A DNA stretch of 5,885 bases from JBBTWO01 sp038062745 (GTDB lineage Bacteria; Patescibacteriota; Microgenomatia; UBA8517): positions 1-5,885 of the forward strand of contig JBBTWO010000006.1 of NCBI GenBank assembly GCA_038062745.1, in the 5' to 3' direction. Below the pieces are notes generated by a model. That model made no database searches. It was given only the letters and a program-made list of their open reading frames with translations, and was not told the DNA's origin. The translations under genes were made by a program, and so were the position numbers. Shown piece by piece: positions 1 through 4,915 of the stretch (positions are counted from its first letter, which is position 1; every line of letters begins with the position of its first letter).

Positions 1-14
1 ATAAATAACATACT

Positions 15-39
15 CAACATATTAATTGAATAAATGTTG
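15..39 (-). terminator. weak hairpin downstream of the nuclease gene
   Basis: CAACAT at 15-20 and ATGTTG at 34-39 are perfect inverted repeats, extendable by TTA/TAA across one bulged base. The hairpin starts 14 bases past the nuclease stop codon on the minus strand. The bases after it are T-containing but not a clean U run, so it may be a weak terminator or only an mRNA 3' end stabiliser. Confidence 0.3.
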
Positions 40-52
40 TATACAATTGAAG

Positions 53-577
53 CTAGTTTTTGTTCTTCCATATGCCAAGATTATTTTTCTTGGCATATTC
101 TTGAACTTCAAGGAGTTTATCTTGATGAATAAATGGCTTCCTTTTTTGATATATGACTAACTCAGCCATACCTTTTCTGACAAGTTCAACAGAAATGTTT
201 TTTCCATTTAAGATTGCGTAAGCTAATATTCTTCCAAATTTATCTGATTTGTAGTTATCATATTCAAGTGTAATTTCTTTGCCTTCAACAAGAATACGAT
301 TAGTTTCTGTACTTTCTTTTTCAAATGGTTCTCCTGTTTCTGGTGCTGTTATACCAACATATCTGAGGATTAATCCATTATTTAGTTCTACAGTATCTCC
401 ATCAATTACTTTTTTAACAATGGCTTTTTTAGGTAACTTAGTAACTTCATGAGATTCAATAGCTTCTCTGGATGCAAGTAGTTTCTTTAACTCATCTCCA
501 TATTCAGTACCAGAAACAGTTGGGAGAATATTTTTGAGTAATTCAACTGGAATCAATACAAATTTATTGTTTGACAT
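53..577 (-). CDS. staphylococcal nuclease-like (SNase/thermonuclease fold) protein with an altered metal ligand
   Basis: This 174-residue protein has an SNase-type OB-fold domain from about residue 50 to the end. SNases are calcium-dependent phosphodiesterases that cut DNA and RNA. VIDGDT (58-62, with D61 matching the calcium ligand D21), R72 (R35), E81 (E43, the general base) and R116 within DKFGR (R87) are all present. The block LRYVGITAPE, however, has T78 and A79 where the family usually has D40 and T41, so one calcium ligand is missing. Residues 1-49 form a helical, charged extension; no classical signal peptide is evident, so a cytoplasmic location is possible. The ATG follows the TAA of the upstream peptide gene with no gap and has no Shine-Dalgarno sequence, which suggests translation by reinitiation. 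Family assignment is secure; activity and substrate are not. Confidence 0.88.
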   Translation of the reverse strand: MSNNKFVLIPVELLKNILPTVSGTEYGDELKKLLASREAIESHEVTKLPKKAIVKKVIDGDTVELNNGLILRYVGITAPETGEPFEKESTETNRILVEGKEITLEYDNYKSDKFGRILAYAILNGKNISVELVRKGMAELVIYQKRKPFIHQDKLLEVQEYAKKNNLGIWKNKN

Positions 578-682
578 TTAAAATATTAACAAAAGAATAA
601 GTGCTAAAATTAATCCTACTGTAATTCCAACAAACCAGGTTATGTCTACTTTGTGAATTTTACTCTCATTCATTAATTTCAT
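578..682 (-). CDS. tiny single-pass membrane peptide upstream of the nuclease gene
   Basis: The reading frame encodes 34 residues from the ATG at 682-680, or 31 from the ATG at 673-671. A short charged head (NESKIHK) is followed by one hydrophobic segment beginning DITWFVGITVG and running to the C-terminus, ending in LLLIF. The positive head should stay in the cytoplasm. The frame is open further upstream (a TTG at 760), but that stretch lies inside the pseudoknot, so the internal ATG is preferred. The stop TAA (580-578) directly precedes the nuclease ATG. This tight junction, and the lack of a ribosome site for the nuclease, are the main reasons to think the peptide is translated. I recognise no family; it could be a membrane partner of the nuclease or only a coupling leader. 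Confidence 0.45.
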   Translation of the reverse strand: MKLMNESKIHKVDITWFVGITVGLILALILLLIF

Positions 683-689
683 TATTACA

Positions 690-697
690 CTTATATA
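690..697 (-). promoter_or_regulatory. possible -10 box close to the membrane peptide start
   Basis: On the minus strand TATATAAG lies 7-8 bases before the ATG at 682, so transcription from it would give an almost leaderless message without the upstream pseudoknot. No convincing -35 is visible, and AT-rich DNA produces such hexamers by chance. It competes with the candidate at 812-817. Confidence 0.25.
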
Positions 698-724
698 TTG
701 ATTTTTAAAGGTTTGTTGTCCTTG

Positions 725-806
725 TTGGCACATTTTAGGACTTAAGTGAAGAATGCTCAATCTAATGTGCCAAACGTGACAAGCATTCTGGAGTACAGTT
801 AAGTCC
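725..806 (-). ncRNA. candidate structured 5' leader RNA with an H-type pseudoknot
   Basis: Read on the minus strand, GGACTTAA (806-799) pairs with TTAAGTCC (745-738), and AGAATGCT (789-782) pairs with AGCATTCT (757-750). This gives a two-helix hairpin with a 9/4 internal loop and a 24-base apical loop. In that loop TTGGCACATT (773-764) is perfectly complementary to AATGTGCCAA (734-725), three bases past the hairpin, which closes a pseudoknot. All 26 pairs are Watson-Crick. A -10-like TAAAAT at 817-812 would start transcription at about 805-806, the first base of the structure. The next genes on that transcript are the membrane peptide and the nuclease. It looks like a ligand-binding or protein-binding leader, or a free small RNA; I match it to no named family. 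The same topology exists on the plus strand, but the transporter promoter at 842-847 would leave it out of that mRNA. Confidence 0.5.
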
Positions 807-811
807 CTCGC

Positions 812-817
812 ATTTTA
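812..817 (-). promoter_or_regulatory. candidate -10 box for the structured leader RNA
   Basis: TAAAAT on the minus strand matches the TATAAT consensus at five of six positions and ends 6-7 bases before 806-805, where the structured RNA begins with GGACTTAA. No good -35 hexamer is visible at the usual distance. The agreement between the expected transcription start and the first paired base is the main support. Confidence 0.4.
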
Positions 818-838
818 TGTAAACAGGTTAGAGATTGT

Positions 839-847
839 TGATATACT
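839..847 (+). promoter_or_regulatory. extended -10 promoter giving a leaderless transporter mRNA
   Basis: TGATATACT contains the extended element TGn followed by TATACT (842-847), five of six matches to TATAAT. Transcription starting 6-7 bases after the hexamer falls on the ATG at 854. There is no Shine-Dalgarno sequence before that ATG, which agrees with leaderless translation. No clear -35 is seen, as is common with extended -10 promoters. Confidence 0.55.
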
Positions 848-853
848 TAGACT

Positions 854-1999
854 ATGAAAAGTTTCCTTTGGAAAATATATCTGTTTAGGTTTTTGGAAGC
901 AGTTAAACCGATTGGTGTTATCTTTGTGCTTTTGTTTCAACACAATGGTTTAACAACCTTTGAAATATCTTTATTGATAACTATCTGGTCTGCCACTCAA
1001 TTAGTATTGGAAGTTCCACTTGGAGTCTTTGCTGACAAATATCCAAGGAGAAACTTACTAGTTATTGCACTTCTATTGTTGGTTGCTGGTTATTGTCTTT
1101 GGTTAAGAGGTGGATTTTTATTTTATGCTCTTGGTTTTATTTTCTGGGGAGCAAAAAACGCTTTAACCAGTGGAACACTAGAAGCTTTTATCTATGATGA
1201 ACTCAAACACTTTGGTGAAGTTGAGAAGTATGAAAAAGTTAATGGAAAGTTAGAAACCTTCTTTTGGATTGGGGTTACACTATCTGCCATTTCAGGGGGA
1301 TTGATTGCTTCCTTAAACTTTAACTTCGTTTTGCTGGCAAGTATATTTACCACAATTCTTTCAATAATTTTACTGATGCTTATGAAACCAGTACAAAATG
1401 CAAAATCCACAGGTGAATCAAAATACTTAGAAATACTTAAAGAAGCAATCAAAGAAATTAGATACAACAAAAAATTACTTTGGATTACAATATTTTTCTG
1501 CTTAGTCTTTGCAACCTATGGAGCAGCAGATGAATATTGGTCTCTTGTTTACCAACACATTGGAATACCACTATCAGTTGTTGGATTTTTTGTTGCAGCT
1601 GGCTATGGATTGTTTTCAATTGCAGGTTCAACCCTTAATTTATTTAAATTCAAAAACAGTGAAACCATTCTGATATTTGTCAGTGGAATAATTTTTATCT
1701 TGGCTGGAATTTTAAATTCATACCTGTCAATTCCATTACTTTTGTTAGCACTCTACCTATTTAAAATTTCTCATATTAAATGGGATGTAAAATTTCAGCA
1801 TGCAATTGAATCAGGAGAAAGAGCAACCATATCATCCCTTAAAAGTTTAATGTTTGAGATAGTCTATATGGGAATGGTTCTTTCTTTTGGATTTAGTTCA
1901 ACAAAACTTGGAATAATGTCCATCCCATCTATCCTAGGAATAGCGCTTCTATGTTTTGTTACTGGACTAACTCTACTATCAAGTAAAAGAACTACATAA
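854..1999 (+). CDS. Major Facilitator Superfamily transporter, probable exporter
   Basis: This 381-residue protein is almost entirely hydrophobic segments, about 11-12 membrane helices in two halves, joined by a charged cytoplasmic loop near residues 178-206. After helix 2 comes an MFS motif A-like loop, GVFADKYPRR (57-66), with the conserved G, D and R. SGTLEAFIYDEL (106-117) resembles the helix 4 block of MFS proteins usually annotated as drug or multidrug exporters. The length is typical of the family, so it appears complete. Substrate and direction cannot be read from sequence; export of a small toxic compound is the reasonable guess, and the nearby Erm-type gene makes an antibiotic possible. 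The ATG at 854 is preferred because it lies at the predicted transcription start. The stop is 6 bp from the stop of the convergent protease gene. Confidence 0.85.
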   Translation: MKSFLWKIYLFRFLEAVKPIGVIFVLLFQHNGLTTFEISLLITIWSATQLVLEVPLGVFADKYPRRNLLVIALLLLVAGYCLWLRGGFLFYALGFIFWGAKNALTSGTLEAFIYDELKHFGEVEKYEKVNGKLETFFWIGVTLSAISGGLIASLNFNFVLLASIFTTILSIILLMLMKPVQNAKSTGESKYLEILKEAIKEIRYNKKLLWITIFFCLVFATYGAADEYWSLVYQHIGIPLSVVGFFVAAGYGLFSIAGSTLNLFKFKNSETILIFVSGIIFILAGILNSYLSIPLLLLALYLFKISHIKWDVKFQHAIESGERATISSLKSLMFEIVYMGMVLSFGFSSTKLGIMSIPSILGIALLCFVTGLTLLSSKRTT

Positions 2000-2005
2000 A
2001 CTAAT

Positions 2006-2650
2006 TTATCTCACTAAACTAGTAGCCATATAAAGGAAGTTATTTAAGCTATGTGGAAGCAATGCTCCAAATATAGATTTTGTTTTAATCCACAAGAAAG
2101 AAAATCCTAATCCATATGCAAATATAGTGAGTGCTGGAATAATAATCTCACCTACATGCATCGTAAATATCCACTGTGGCATATGGAAAGCAAGGAACAA
2201 TGATGAGCTAACAATTACACTAACAAGTGGATTGTATCTTTTTAGTAATTCTTTCAAAACAATACATCTAAAATATAATTCCTCAGTTAATGGAGAGCCA
2301 ATAATCCAATTCATCCAAGCAGGGAAATCTAGTGGAAATTTAAAATTGGTAAAATGAGTTGAAAACAAAAAGAATAGAAATATAATAATACTGCCTAGTA
2401 ATCCCCATTTAAGAGCAACTTCTAGATTATTCTTGTTAATGTAATCTTTAATTCTCTTCTTCTCATAAAACCTAATATAAAGTAACGCAGGTATTCCAAC
2501 TATTGAAACTCTAATTATGCTTCTGACCACCGCTTCTATTGAAGTATTTCCCAACTGAGGTTTAAGGAAAACTATATATACTGACCACAGTAGACATTGA
2601 ACTAATGTGATGATTAACAAAATTTTAATGTTCTTAGGTAAGGTAATCAT
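2006..2650 (-). CDS. CPBP-family intramembrane metalloprotease homologue (CAAX protease/Abi type)
   Basis: This 214-residue multi-pass membrane protein carries the CPBP family signature: EE plus R at E123, E124 and R128 (TEELYFR), FxxxH at F152-H156 (FLAFH), and HxxxN at H200-N204 (HSLNN). These residues form the glutamate/histidine active site within the membrane in Rce1-type proteases. Bacterial members include prenyl-protein proteases, bacteriocin self-immunity proteins and regulators; the substrate is unknown here. Hydrophobic segments lie near residues 8-29, 45-60, 81-98, 112-120, 141-158, 168-187 and 192-212. The start ATG overlaps the stop of the Erm-like gene in the sequence ATGA, so the two are cotranscribed and probably translationally coupled. 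Pairing with an rRNA methyltransferase suggests immunity or resistance, but that is inference. Confidence 0.85.
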   Translation of the reverse strand: MITLPKNIKILLIITLVQCLLWSVYIVFLKPQLGNTSIEAVVRSIIRVSIVGIPALLYIRFYEKKRIKDYINKNNLEVALKWGLLGSIIIFLFFLFSTHFTNFKFPLDFPAWMNWIIGSPLTEELYFRCIVLKELLKRYNPLVSVIVSSSLFLAFHMPQWIFTMHVGEIIIPALTIFAYGLGFSFLWIKTKSIFGALLPHSLNNFLYMATSLVR

Positions 2651-3537
2651 TTTTTAAAAGTTTTCCAATTCCTGTCCACTCTAGTTCTGTTTATCTTCTC
2701 TACTTTTTGATCTTGTCTTCTTGCTTTTGCAAAAGAACCAAGAACAATTCTTCGTTGATGCTTATCTAATCCAACAAACTTATCAAAAAGAAGTAACCAA
2801 TGGTCAAACTCTAGTTCACTAGGTTTTGATTTAGAAGAAAACTTCATTTCAGAAGAAAATCTTTTCATTGTTTGTATCCCAAACACTTTTTCTAATCCTT
2901 CAACTATGTTTGGTTTGAACTGACTAAAAGTGTAGGTGACAAAGTCTTCATATAGTTGTTTATCTCTATACCTAATCAATGGTGTTTGTTTCTTTTCAAT
3001 TCTCAATAGTACTGAATCCACATTAGGCATTGGAGCAAAGTCAGTTCTTCTGAATTTGTATACAACTTCAACATTAAACCAAGGATGAAGTAAAACTGAT
3101 ATTTGACTGTTTTTAAAATCAAATGGTTTACCTACAAACTTCTTGGCTGCATCTGATTGAACAATTAGGTAAGAGTCATCAGGAGCATTACTAGCTTGAG
3201 TCAATTTCTTAATTATTGAAGCTGTAATGTTAAAAGGAATATTTGAAAATATCTTATATTGTTTAGAAGGTAAGATTTGCTCAAGGAAGTCTGAATTTCT
3301 AAGTACTAAGTTATCAATACCTTGGAATTTAGTTGAAAGTTTGTTAAATAGGTTTTCATCAATCTCAAAAGCAATAACCTTGCCAGCCTTTTTGACAAGC
3401 TCCTCAGTGATAATTCCAGTTCCAGCCCCTATCTCATATACAACATTATCTTTAGTAATTTTGGCCTGTTCTACAAGCCTGGTCACAAGAGATTTGTCTT
3501 TTAGAAAATTCTGCGAATATTGAATACTGCTCCTCAT
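2647..3537 (-). CDS. Erm-type rRNA adenine N6-methyltransferase (KsgA/Erm superfamily)
   Basis: This 296-residue SAM-dependent methyltransferase opens with QNFL (9-12). It has the SAM-binding motif EIGAGTG (35-41), an acidic ribose-binding site in FEID (57-60), NSDFL (81-85), and the catalytic NIPF (99-102). Erm enzymes methylate 23S rRNA A2058 and block macrolide, lincosamide and streptogramin B binding; KsgA modifies two adenines of 16S rRNA. I favour Erm because of YKIFSNIPFNIT, the HPWF block at 151-154, RRTDFAPMPNVDS at 163-175, and a very basic C-terminal tail (about 259-296) like that of several actinobacterial Erm proteins; the KsgA C-terminal domain is not recognisable. The ATG lacks a strong ribosome site. 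Its TGA overlaps the start of the protease gene. A diverged KsgA remains possible, and the target base is unproven. Confidence 0.78.
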   Translation of the reverse strand: MRSSIQYSQNFLKDKSLVTRLVEQAKITKDNVVYEIGAGTGIITEELVKKAGKVIAFEIDENLFNKLSTKFQGIDNLVLRNSDFLEQILPSKQYKIFSNIPFNITASIIKKLTQASNAPDDSYLIVQSDAAKKFVGKPFDFKNSQISVLLHPWFNVEVVYKFRRTDFAPMPNVDSVLLRIEKKQTPLIRYRDKQLYEDFVTYTFSQFKPNIVEGLEKVFGIQTMKRFSSEMKFSSKSKPSELEFDHWLLLFDKFVGLDKHQRRIVLGSFAKARRQDQKVEKINRTRVDRNWKTFKK

Positions 3538-3700
3538 ATGTGTAGTTTACTCTAGATCTCTATATGGTTCTATTCCCCTATTGGTAATACCAACAAACTA
3601 TTTGAGGCTGGAAGATCGATAGATATAATTATTGGTTCCAAGGTCTGAAATCTCCTCTCAAGGCTGGATAATATAGTGTTCCATTTAAGAACTATCTGGT
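3538..3700 (-). promoter_or_regulatory. upstream region of the Erm-like gene, with palindromes and possible leader reading frames
   Basis: This 163-base gap contains two perfect palindromic motifs, TTGGTAATACCAA (3581-3593) and TTGGTTCCAA (3633-3642). On the minus strand a candidate -10, TAAACT (3549-3544), lies 6 bases before the Erm-like ATG and would give a leaderless mRNA. A minus-strand frame is open from a GTG at 3704 to TAG at 3570. Within it a GGAG at 3655-3652 precedes a TTG at 3641, which would yield a 23-residue Ile/Leu-rich peptide. A second frame, ATG 3684 to TGA 3658, encodes eight residues. Translated leader peptides commonly control erm genes, so these deserve notice, but none is proven. 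Confidence 0.3.
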
Positions 3701-3713
3701 TCACAAAACACTT
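3675..3713 (-). repeat. hairpin element spanning the nucleosidase stop codon, copy 1
   Basis: On the minus strand an outer stem (AGTGTT, 3712-3707, with AACACT, 3680-3675) encloses an inner hairpin, GAAC (3702-3699) with GTTC (3692-3689), closed by CAGATA. The text TTTTGTGAACC-AGAT recurs after the cupin gene at 4448-4495, with one inserted C. It overlaps the last codons of the nucleosidase. No U run follows, so a simple terminator is not obvious. Confidence 0.4.
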
Positions 3714-4399
3714 GAAGTAAGAACGGCTTCAATTACAGATACAGAATTGTTTACAACATGACTCAATGAGTTCTTGTACTGTTCCTCTTGGTTACCTTCT
3801 AATTCAGAACAAATGGTTTTAATTGCTACAAATGGAATTTTATTAACATTACATACCTGAGCAACAGCGGCACACTCCATGTCTATAGCATCCCCTTGCA
3901 TATCTTCATCAAAAAAGTATTTTCTGGCTTTTGTTTCCTCTTCTGAGAGGAACTGATCACCACTTAAGATTCTCCCAGCAACTAGTTTTTTATTATCTAA
4001 CTTTGCTGTTAATGCTGCATTTACTAAATTTGTGTCCGAAATACTTATTCTAGATTCCTCATCGGGAATATGTCCTTTTTCAATTCCAAAAACAGTAGCA
4101 TCTACATCATGTTGAATGAAATCTTTACCTACAACTACATCTCCTACTTTATAGTCATGTTTAAGTGATCCTGCAACACCAGTCATTGCTATGTGTGTTG
4201 GAGAGTATTCATCAATCAGTTTTTGGGTAGTTATTGCTGATAATACTTTTCCAATACCACTTTTAACTAAAATTATCTCCTTACCAAACAGGACACCTTT
4301 GTAAAAAATAAACTGTCCCCGCTTTTCCTCTTGTATGTCTTGAAGTAGATTCTTAAATCCTTCTATTTCTGAATCCATTGCGCCAATAATTGCTAACAT
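3701..4399 (-). CDS. MTA/SAH nucleosidase-family protein lacking the usual catalytic aspartate
   Basis: This 232-residue protein has the length and fold signature of the PNP/UDP family member Pfs/MTAN, which cleaves adenine from 5'-methylthioadenosine and S-adenosylhomocysteine. The N-terminus IIGAMDSEI places E11 at the position of E. coli E12. KSGIGK (46-51), TGVAGS (73-78), the QHDVDAT block (97-103), SGDQF (146-150) and DMEC (173-176, with E175 equal to E174) are present. By ungapped alignment, E. coli RAISD (ending at D197, which contacts the purine) corresponds to KTICS, so the aspartate is S198, with E199 next. Purine recognition or activity may be altered. It could recycle the SAH made by the neighbouring methyltransferase. 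The ATG at 4399 sits at the predicted transcription start. The stop TGA lies inside repeat copy 1. Confidence 0.82.
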   Translation of the reverse strand: MLAIIGAMDSEIEGFKNLLQDIQEEKRGQFIFYKGVLFGKEIILVKSGIGKVLSAITTQKLIDEYSPTHIAMTGVAGSLKHDYKVGDVVVGKDFIQHDVDATVFGIEKGHIPDEESRISISDTNLVNAALTAKLDNKKLVAGRILSGDQFLSEEETKARKYFFDEDMQGDAIDMECAAVAQVCNVNKIPFVAIKTICSELEGNQEEQYKNSLSHVVNNSVSVIEAVLTSSVL

Positions 4400-4404
4400 A
4401 ATTG

Positions 4405-4430
4405 ATTATATACTTTTCCACCGTTTTCAA
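4405..4430 (-). promoter_or_regulatory. promoter of the nucleosidase gene, leaderless
   Basis: On the minus strand a perfect TATAAT (4410-4405) ends 6 bases before the ATG at 4399, so the start codon is at or next to the transcription start. TTGAAA (4430-4425) resembles a -35, but the 14-base spacer is short; TTTTTG three bases further out gives a normal spacer with a weaker match. There is no Shine-Dalgarno sequence. Confidence 0.65.
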
Positions 4431-4447
4431 AAAATACTAAATCATGT

Positions 4448-4495
4448 AAGTTGTGAATTAGGTTTGAACTAAAATAATCTGGGTTCACAAAACTT
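4448..4495 (-). repeat. hairpin element behind the cupin gene, copy 2
   Basis: TTTTGTGAACCCAGAT on the minus strand repeats the core of copy 1 at 3675-3713. Here AAGTT (4495-4491) can pair with AACTT (4452-4448) around an inner TGAAC (4487-4483) with GTTCA (4469-4465), the same nested layout with a different outer stem sequence. An alternative longer stem pairs TTCACAAAACTT (4484-4495) with AAGTTGTGAA (4448-4457) apart from two bulged bases. It sits between the cupin stop and the nucleosidase promoter. Confidence 0.4.
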
Positions 4496-4504
4496 AATCT
4501 TTTT

Positions 4505-4840
4505 TTATTTTGGTAATTTATCGAAGTCTAAATATTCCATATAAAGAAGTATTTTTAAAATTTTGCTTTTAGGCCAGAGGTTGTAGGTTCCATGTGCTGG
4601 GATTGGGATAATGTCTCCTGGTTCTACATCAAATTTTTCATTGTTGATCATGAATTCACCATTTCCTTCTAGGATGTAATATATTCTTGATCTTCCTCCA
4701 ATAGTTCTTTCTCCATGTTCTCCAGTAAACTCTGCATATGCAATAGTTGTTCCACCATTGATATCTGGTAATTGGTAGTAAGTACCATCAACTCCTGGTC
4801 TACCATGCTTTATTGCCTGATTCTTGGTTATTTTTAACAT
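4505..4840 (-). CDS. small single-domain cupin without the first metal-binding motif
   Basis: The 111-residue protein has one cupin beta-barrel domain. IYYILEGNGEF (53-63) is the typical strand and turn of cupin motif 1, and VEPGDIIPIPAHGTYNLW (72-89) is motif 2 with H83 and N87. The HxH and E that should precede IYYILEG are replaced: the positions hold T, G and R residues (the segment RTIGGRSR, 45-52). Three of four usual metal ligands are therefore missing, which points to a binding or structural role rather than a metal-dependent enzyme. The residue preceding the barrel, GEHGER (40-45), holds a histidine, but out of register. Substrate is unknown. It has its own promoter and lies between the unknown gene cluster and the nucleosidase gene. 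Fold assignment is firm; function is not. Confidence 0.78.
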   Translation of the reverse strand: MLKITKNQAIKHGRPGVDGTYYQLPDINGGTTIAYAEFTGEHGERTIGGRSRIYYILEGNGEFMINNEKFDVEPGDIIPIPAHGTYNLWPKSKILKILLYMEYLDFDKLPK

Positions 4841-4850
4841 TAGTTACTGT

Positions 4851-4880
4851 ATTATAATCCTAAAGTTTGGTCATAATCAA
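4851..4880 (-). promoter_or_regulatory. promoter of the cupin gene
   Basis: On the minus strand TTGATT (4880-4875) and a perfect TATAAT (4856-4851) are separated by 18 bases. Transcription would start about 3-4 bases before the ATG at 4840, giving an almost leaderless message. No Shine-Dalgarno sequence is present. Confidence 0.65.
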
Positions 4881-4900
4881 AATATCAAAGGGAAAGTTGT

Positions 4901-4910
4901 TGGGCAGGAG
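4901..4910 (-). repeat. decamer CTCCTGCCCA, copy 1
   Basis: The minus-strand decamer CTCCTGCCCA begins five bases after the stop codon of the 118-residue gene. The identical decamer lies exactly 400 bases away at 5301-5310, also just behind a stop codon. It is GC-rich compared with its surroundings. Function unknown. Confidence 0.35.
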
Positions 4911-4915
4911 AAGAT

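Noticed and set aside
683..760. N-terminal extension of the membrane peptide from TTG 760 (60 residues).
   Set aside because: It has a rare start codon, no suitable ribosome site, and lies within the perfect stems of the pseudoknot; the internal ATG at 682 or 673 fits better.
1192..1470. Minus-strand reading frame opposite the transporter gene.
   Set aside because: It is the antisense shadow of a convincing membrane transporter and shows no recognisable domain.
1997..2050. Terminator between the convergent transporter and CPBP genes.
   Set aside because: Only direct AAACTA repeats are seen; no stem with a U run was found on either strand.
2127..2357. Plus-strand reading frame opposite the CPBP gene.
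   Set aside because: The minus-strand frame has all three CPBP motifs; this one is its shadow.
3227..3523. Plus-strand 98-residue frame opposite the Erm-like gene.
   Set aside because: The opposite strand encodes the SAM-binding and catalytic motifs of the methyltransferase.
3556..3720. Plus-strand frame reading SPIGNTNKLFEAGRS, interrupted by one TGA, as a possible pseudogene or recoded gene.
   Set aside because: It has no start codon, no known family, and TGA is a stop elsewhere in the window. It is more likely chance openness opposite the Erm upstream region.
4460..4495. GGTTTGAACT and GGGTTCAC as tRNA T-arm-like sequence.
   Set aside because: No acceptor, D or anticodon stems can be formed around it.
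4394..4504. In-frame open run of about 36 codons after the cupin TAA, suggesting stop readthrough.
   Set aside because: It spans the nucleosidase promoter and the repeated hairpin. The cupin is complete at its TAA, and such a run is not rare by chance.
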